Source: Hypomesus transpacificus (taxonomy: Eukaryota > Chordata > Actinopteri > Osmeriformes > Osmeridae). From it: a stretch of DNA of 64,000 nt. Position 1 is the first letter of the stretch, and each line of letters opens with the position of its first letter. Shown piece by piece: positions 60,407 through 64,000 of this stretch. The notes beneath the pieces are model-generated. The model was not told the origin of the DNA. It made no database searches and saw nothing but the letters and a program-made list of their open reading frames with translations. A program made the position numbers and the translations under genes. The stretch covers positions 6,118,411-6,182,410 of the forward strand of contig NC_061071.1 in NCBI RefSeq assembly GCF_021917145.1, given 5' to 3'.

Positions 60407-60993
60407 GAGGGGTCAGTGAGAGATACAGTAACATGTATTCAGCAGGGTAGTATGATGTCTGGTGGTTGAGCCGAGACAGTGTTTGGGGGGCAGGAGTGCA
60501 GGTGTGAGGTTAACGCACGTTTCAGAAACCTGCTGGAGCGTGAAGTAATACTAACGACTATGTCATCTAGAAAAAGGTTAAAAATCAACTTCCAAATCTA
60601 GTCGCCCAATATGGGCAAGACCTAATTTACACCTCACTCAGTAACCAGCGTGCCACACACACATTCACACACACTTTTTCCCTCTCTCTCTCTCTCTCTC
60701 TCTCTGTTACACACACACACACACTCACACACAGATTAAGATACAGGATTATTTTCAGGCACGCTCATGTTTGAAGCTTCCCTTAACTAAAGATTAACAG
60801 CAGGATTGGTAATCAATGAATGAATCACAATTAATGACAGTTCTGTGATTGATCGATCGATCGAAGGAACTAACTGCTAGGTGACCACAGCTACCACAAC
60901 ACAGGGACTCGTCCACCTGGTTGCCATGGACACGTTCTAGTAAGTCATTCCGTCATTAGTAGATAAATTAAGGTCTAAATAGAACTGTCGAGT

Positions 60994-61015
60994 GGGGGGG
61001 GGGGGGGGGGGGGGG
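60994..61015. repeat. 22-base poly(G) tract just after the itgav stop codon
   Basis: On the coding strand a 22-base C run begins five bases after the end of the coding region (TGA at 61020-61018). Further poly(G) runs lie at 61121-61137 and 62322-62335, next to itgav splice acceptors. Confidence 0.85.
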
Positions 61016-61017
61016 AC

Positions 61018-63951
61018 TCAGGTGTCTGTGTTGGAGTCCCCGTTCTCCTGGGGCTGCAACCGCTCCTTCTCAGTGCTGTCGTCCTGGGGGGGGCGCACGC
61101 GCTTGAAGAAACCCAGCTGTGGGGGGGGGGGGGGGGGAGGGGGGAGGGAGGGAGGTTGGAACCAGAGACCAGGAGGAGCAGAATGTGTTACAGAGCGGGC
61201 AGTGTCAGTCGGCAAGGAGCTGAGCGGAGAGAGGGAGAGGGAAGGAGAGGTGGGAGAGGAGGGGGAACAGAGAGTAGGGGACGGAGGGAAGTGGAGGGGG
61301 CCGGGAGGAGGAGAGGCAGACTGACCTTGTACATGACGAGGCAGAGCAGAGCCAGCAGCAGCAGACCAGACAGCACTGCCAGGGCGATCACCCAGCCTGG
61401 CACCGGCTGGCGGCTGTCTATGGCCACCCACACCACCGCCGTGCTCACCTGGACACACGCACGCACACAGACCAATGACAAGCGGTTAACAGTTCTACAT
61501 GCACAGCAGAAAATAGAATACACGTCCACACTTTCTTCTCCCCTCCTTACCGTGGTGGTGTTGGCTGGCAGCTCAGAGACCAGGTTCTTGTAGGGCATCT
61601 CTATCACGACAAAGGAGGCCGAGGAACGAACCACATAGGACCGGTTCTGGTTCTCGGCCTGACGGGGAGGGGGAGAGAGAGGAAGGCGGTGAGTCGTTAG
61701 CATGTGAGCCATGCTGGCGTTGCGGGGGGAAGGGGGCTTGCAGGGGGTCCGGTACCTTGAGGAAGGTGGCCACGCCCAGCCGGGAGCGGATGAAGAGGAT
61801 GGCGCTGCGCCCGCGCTCCATACGACCCACCTGGCACTTGATCTCCAGACACTGGGCTGTGCTGCAGTCCTACACACACACAAACGCGGTATAAAGGGAT
61901 GCAGAGAGACAGTGTGTACCAGTGTGGGGTTATGCACCAGAGGGTGTGTGTGTGTACCAGGGTTCCTAGGTCTCCCTCCGGCAAGTCTCTCCGGTGCACG
62001 CGGCTCCGCCCTTCCACGCGGTCTCCGGGGGAAAACACCGTCGCGTTCCTCTCCACGGCAACCGCCGCGCCCTACCCAAAACATTCACCATGAGAGGCTC
62101 TCAGTGGGAATGTGTGAATACCTACGTGTGTGTGTGTGTGGGGGTGGGGTGGGTACGTACAGACACGTTGAGCGGGTTGATCTCCATGCTGGTGGAGCAG
62201 TTCATGGGCCCGTCCACCTCGTACTTGATGATGTAGAGGAGGGAGGAGTTGAGTAGGCGGTAGGGCACCTGCACGTCCAGCATGGCCTTGCTGAAGGTGC
62301 TGGGGCCGTTGTTGCGCAGCTGGGGGGGGGGGGGGACAGGGGGAGAGGCGCGTCAGTCGAGGGACACCCCCCGTGAGAGGGCTCTCCACCCTCTGCTGTT
62401 GCAGGGGGATTAGGGTGCGTCTAAGGTCGGAGGGCGAGCTTTGCTTTGGGGGGGGCGGGGGCCAATCGGTTCGTACCTCGTAGATGTGCTGCACCATGGG
62501 CCCAATGTCGTCTTCCACGACCGGAGGGGATTTAGGCAGCCAGTTAGCGATGGGGAGGAACACCTGGTCTGGAGCGGACACCCTGACAGACGGAGGAAGA
62601 GATGGATGGACAGAGAGACAGAACGGATGAATGGCTGGATTGGAGGGTTGGAGAGGTAAACAGATAGATGAATCTATAGAAACGGGTATAATCTGACCAG
62701 AGGCAGAGTCTGCTGTTGTGTCTGGGGGGGGGGGGGGGAGGCCAGGAGGCCTGAGGTACTCACCCTCGTACCTCCACCCGAGCCAGCACAGCCAGGCGGG
62801 TCAGACTGGACACCACCACGCTGGTGTTGTTAAACTGGTTTGAGCTGCCGGACACAGGACACAGTCAGACACACACAGGCAGAGACACACACAGACAGAC
62901 AGACAGGCAGGTATCCGCACGCACGTTCACACAATCTACCTGACGATCTGCAGGTTGAACTGGACGGAGGTGTCCTGCTCGGACAGCTGGTGGACGCTGA
63001 AACGCAGACCTGCTACCAACTGAGAGAGGGGGGCGGAGCAAGCGAGGGAAAGCTTACATCATTGGACACAAGGTCTTTATTTCCATTTCCACCAATGTCT
63101 ATCGATTGTCGGCCACTAGAGGGCAGCACAGCTCACCTTAGTTCCTCCCTTCATGGGGTTTCCCAGGTCACACACCACTAGCCTCGTCAGGTTCTCCCTC
63201 TTGTAGGCACAGGACAGTCTGGACAGGGTCTGGAGGGGGGAGGAGAGGAGGGGGCGTTAGACCAGTCAAACGCAAGAGCACCCCCCAGATCGATGCACGT
63301 GCTTTTCAAGTGCCAAGTGTGTGTGTGTGTACCTGGCTGTTGCGGACCACGCCGGTGAAGTCCGCCTGGGGGGGCAGGGTGACGTGCAGCTCGGCCTCGT
63401 ACGCCCCCTCCCCCCCGTTCTCCGACGTCACCTCCAGCGTCAGGGCGTTGTCGTCGCCAATGTAGATCCGCTCCCGGTCACTAGGGGGCGGCACAGCCAG
63501 ACGGTGCTGTCTCTACTGAAGGTGTGTGTGGGTGGGTGTAGGTGTGTGTGTGTGTGTCTTACCTGCGGACCGACAGCTTGAGGTCTGGTTTGCAGATGTT
63601 GTCGTTTCCACAGTCCAGCAGAATATGAGCCTGCGACCACAACAGCAGCCAGGCCAAACATAAGCTACAGCTATCAGTTTGAGACAGTTCATTGAGTATA
63701 GGTGAGGGTGTGTGTGTGCAGGTGAGTGTGTGTGTGTCCAGGTGAGTGTGTGTGTGTCCAGATGAGGGTGTGTGTGTCCGGGTGAGTGTGTGTGTGTCCA
63801 GGTGAGTGCGTACCTGTCTGGACACGTTGGTGGGGGTGCTGTGGTCCAGGATGAGCTGCAGGCTGGCTTTGTCTGCAGCTCTGAGGACGTCCAGCTTGTA
63901 CTCCAGCAGAACGCTGATGGGGGTGATCTTATCACGGAACTCAGAGTCATC
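61018..63951 (-). CDS. itgav: Integrin alpha-V, C-terminal half (partial)
   Basis: Plasma-membrane receptor subunit that pairs with beta integrins to bind RGD ligands such as vitronectin and activate TGF-beta. Thirteen exons are in the window: 63951-63814, 63630-63563, 63480-63333, 63229-63137, 63019-62940, 62844-62764, 62582-62477, 62319-62161, 62071-61958, 61869-61756, 61658-61551, 61448-61326, 61116-61018. They give the last 476 residues in consistent phase; the N-terminal propeller lies outside. Recognisable parts are [12 protein letters not shown] and [13 protein letters not shown] in the leg domains, [17 protein letters not shown] in calf-2, [15 protein letters not shown] before the membrane, a transmembrane helix [20 protein letters not shown], and the tail [13 protein letters not shown] with GFFKR, ending [12 protein letters not shown]. 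The tail identifies alpha-V rather than alpha-5, alpha-8 or alpha-IIb. The cleavage region [10 protein letters not shown] is kept. Confidence 0.95.
63113..63126 (+). promoter_or_regulatory. CTCF consensus motif in an itgav intron
   Basis: CCACTAGAGGGCAG, a full match to CCASYAGRKGGCRS, in the intron before the exon ending at 63019. It points away from the motif at 60316-60329. Occupancy unknown. Confidence 0.4.
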
Positions 63952-64000
63952 CTACACACACACACACACACACACAGGGGTTAGAACTTGTGAGGATGCG

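Overview
The window is vertebrate nuclear DNA from a teleost fish. It carries the middle and 3' part of a HoxD cluster of the hoxda type, followed by the HoxD 3' flanking genes. The evidence is five two-exon homeobox genes in collinear order on the + strand (hoxd11a, hoxd10a, hoxd9a, hoxd4a, hoxd3a), a mir-10 hairpin upstream of the group-4 gene, then mtx2, nfe2l2, a somatic-type cytochrome c, rbm45 and the 3' half of itgav. The gene content (no hoxd8, no hoxd5, no hoxd1) matches what is known of teleost hoxda clusters. The species cannot be fixed from the sequence. It is not an obvious zebrafish copy.

Layout. 1-12.6 kb: posterior Hox genes hoxd11a, hoxd10a and hoxd9a, each with a short intron and AT-rich non-coding DNA between them. 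12.6-23.5 kb: the long gap where hoxd8 and hoxd5 would lie. It holds an island of DNA-transposon and foldback remnants (13.9-16.1 kb), a (GA)n tract, a candidate retinoic-acid response element and the mir-10b hairpin. 23.5-33 kb: hoxd4a and hoxd3a, with a likely non-coding first exon of hoxd3a near 28.2 kb. 34.1-38.1 kb: mtx2 on the + strand, ten small exons, with a 463-bp inverted-repeat element ending 185 bp before its start codon. 38-43 kb: gene-free, microsatellite-rich DNA with a Harbinger-type MITE. 43.2-48.6 kb: nfe2l2 (Nrf2) on the - strand with two large in-frame 24-bp tandem arrays. 48.6-52.5 kb: gene-free, with minisatellites. 52.5-53.9 kb: cytochrome c on the - strand. 55.5-58.9 kb: rbm45 on the + strand. 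60.4-64 kb: the last 13 coding exons of itgav on the - strand, running out of the window.

The Hox genes encode patterning transcription factors and mir-10b belongs to the same regulatory domain. The flanking genes are housekeeping or stress genes (mitochondrial outer-membrane assembly, oxidative-stress response, electron transport, RNA binding, cell adhesion) linked to HoxD by ancient synteny rather than by shared function. Exon boundaries were worked out by hand from GT/AG sites, reading phase and recalled vertebrate protein sequences; every multi-exon model here is phase-consistent.

Most unusual observations: (1) an rbm45 intron is filled by a 32-bp minisatellite in which every unit copies the 3' splice site and first seven bases of the following exon; (2) nfe2l2 has two separate exact 24-bp coding arrays that add about 230 residues, one of them adding a cysteine per unit; (3) a perfect 21-bp-stem hairpin and a triple nuclear-receptor half-site lie close together between hoxd4a and hoxd3a; (4) transposon remnants sit inside the Hox cluster where genes were lost. 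No retroviral or LTR element was recognised.
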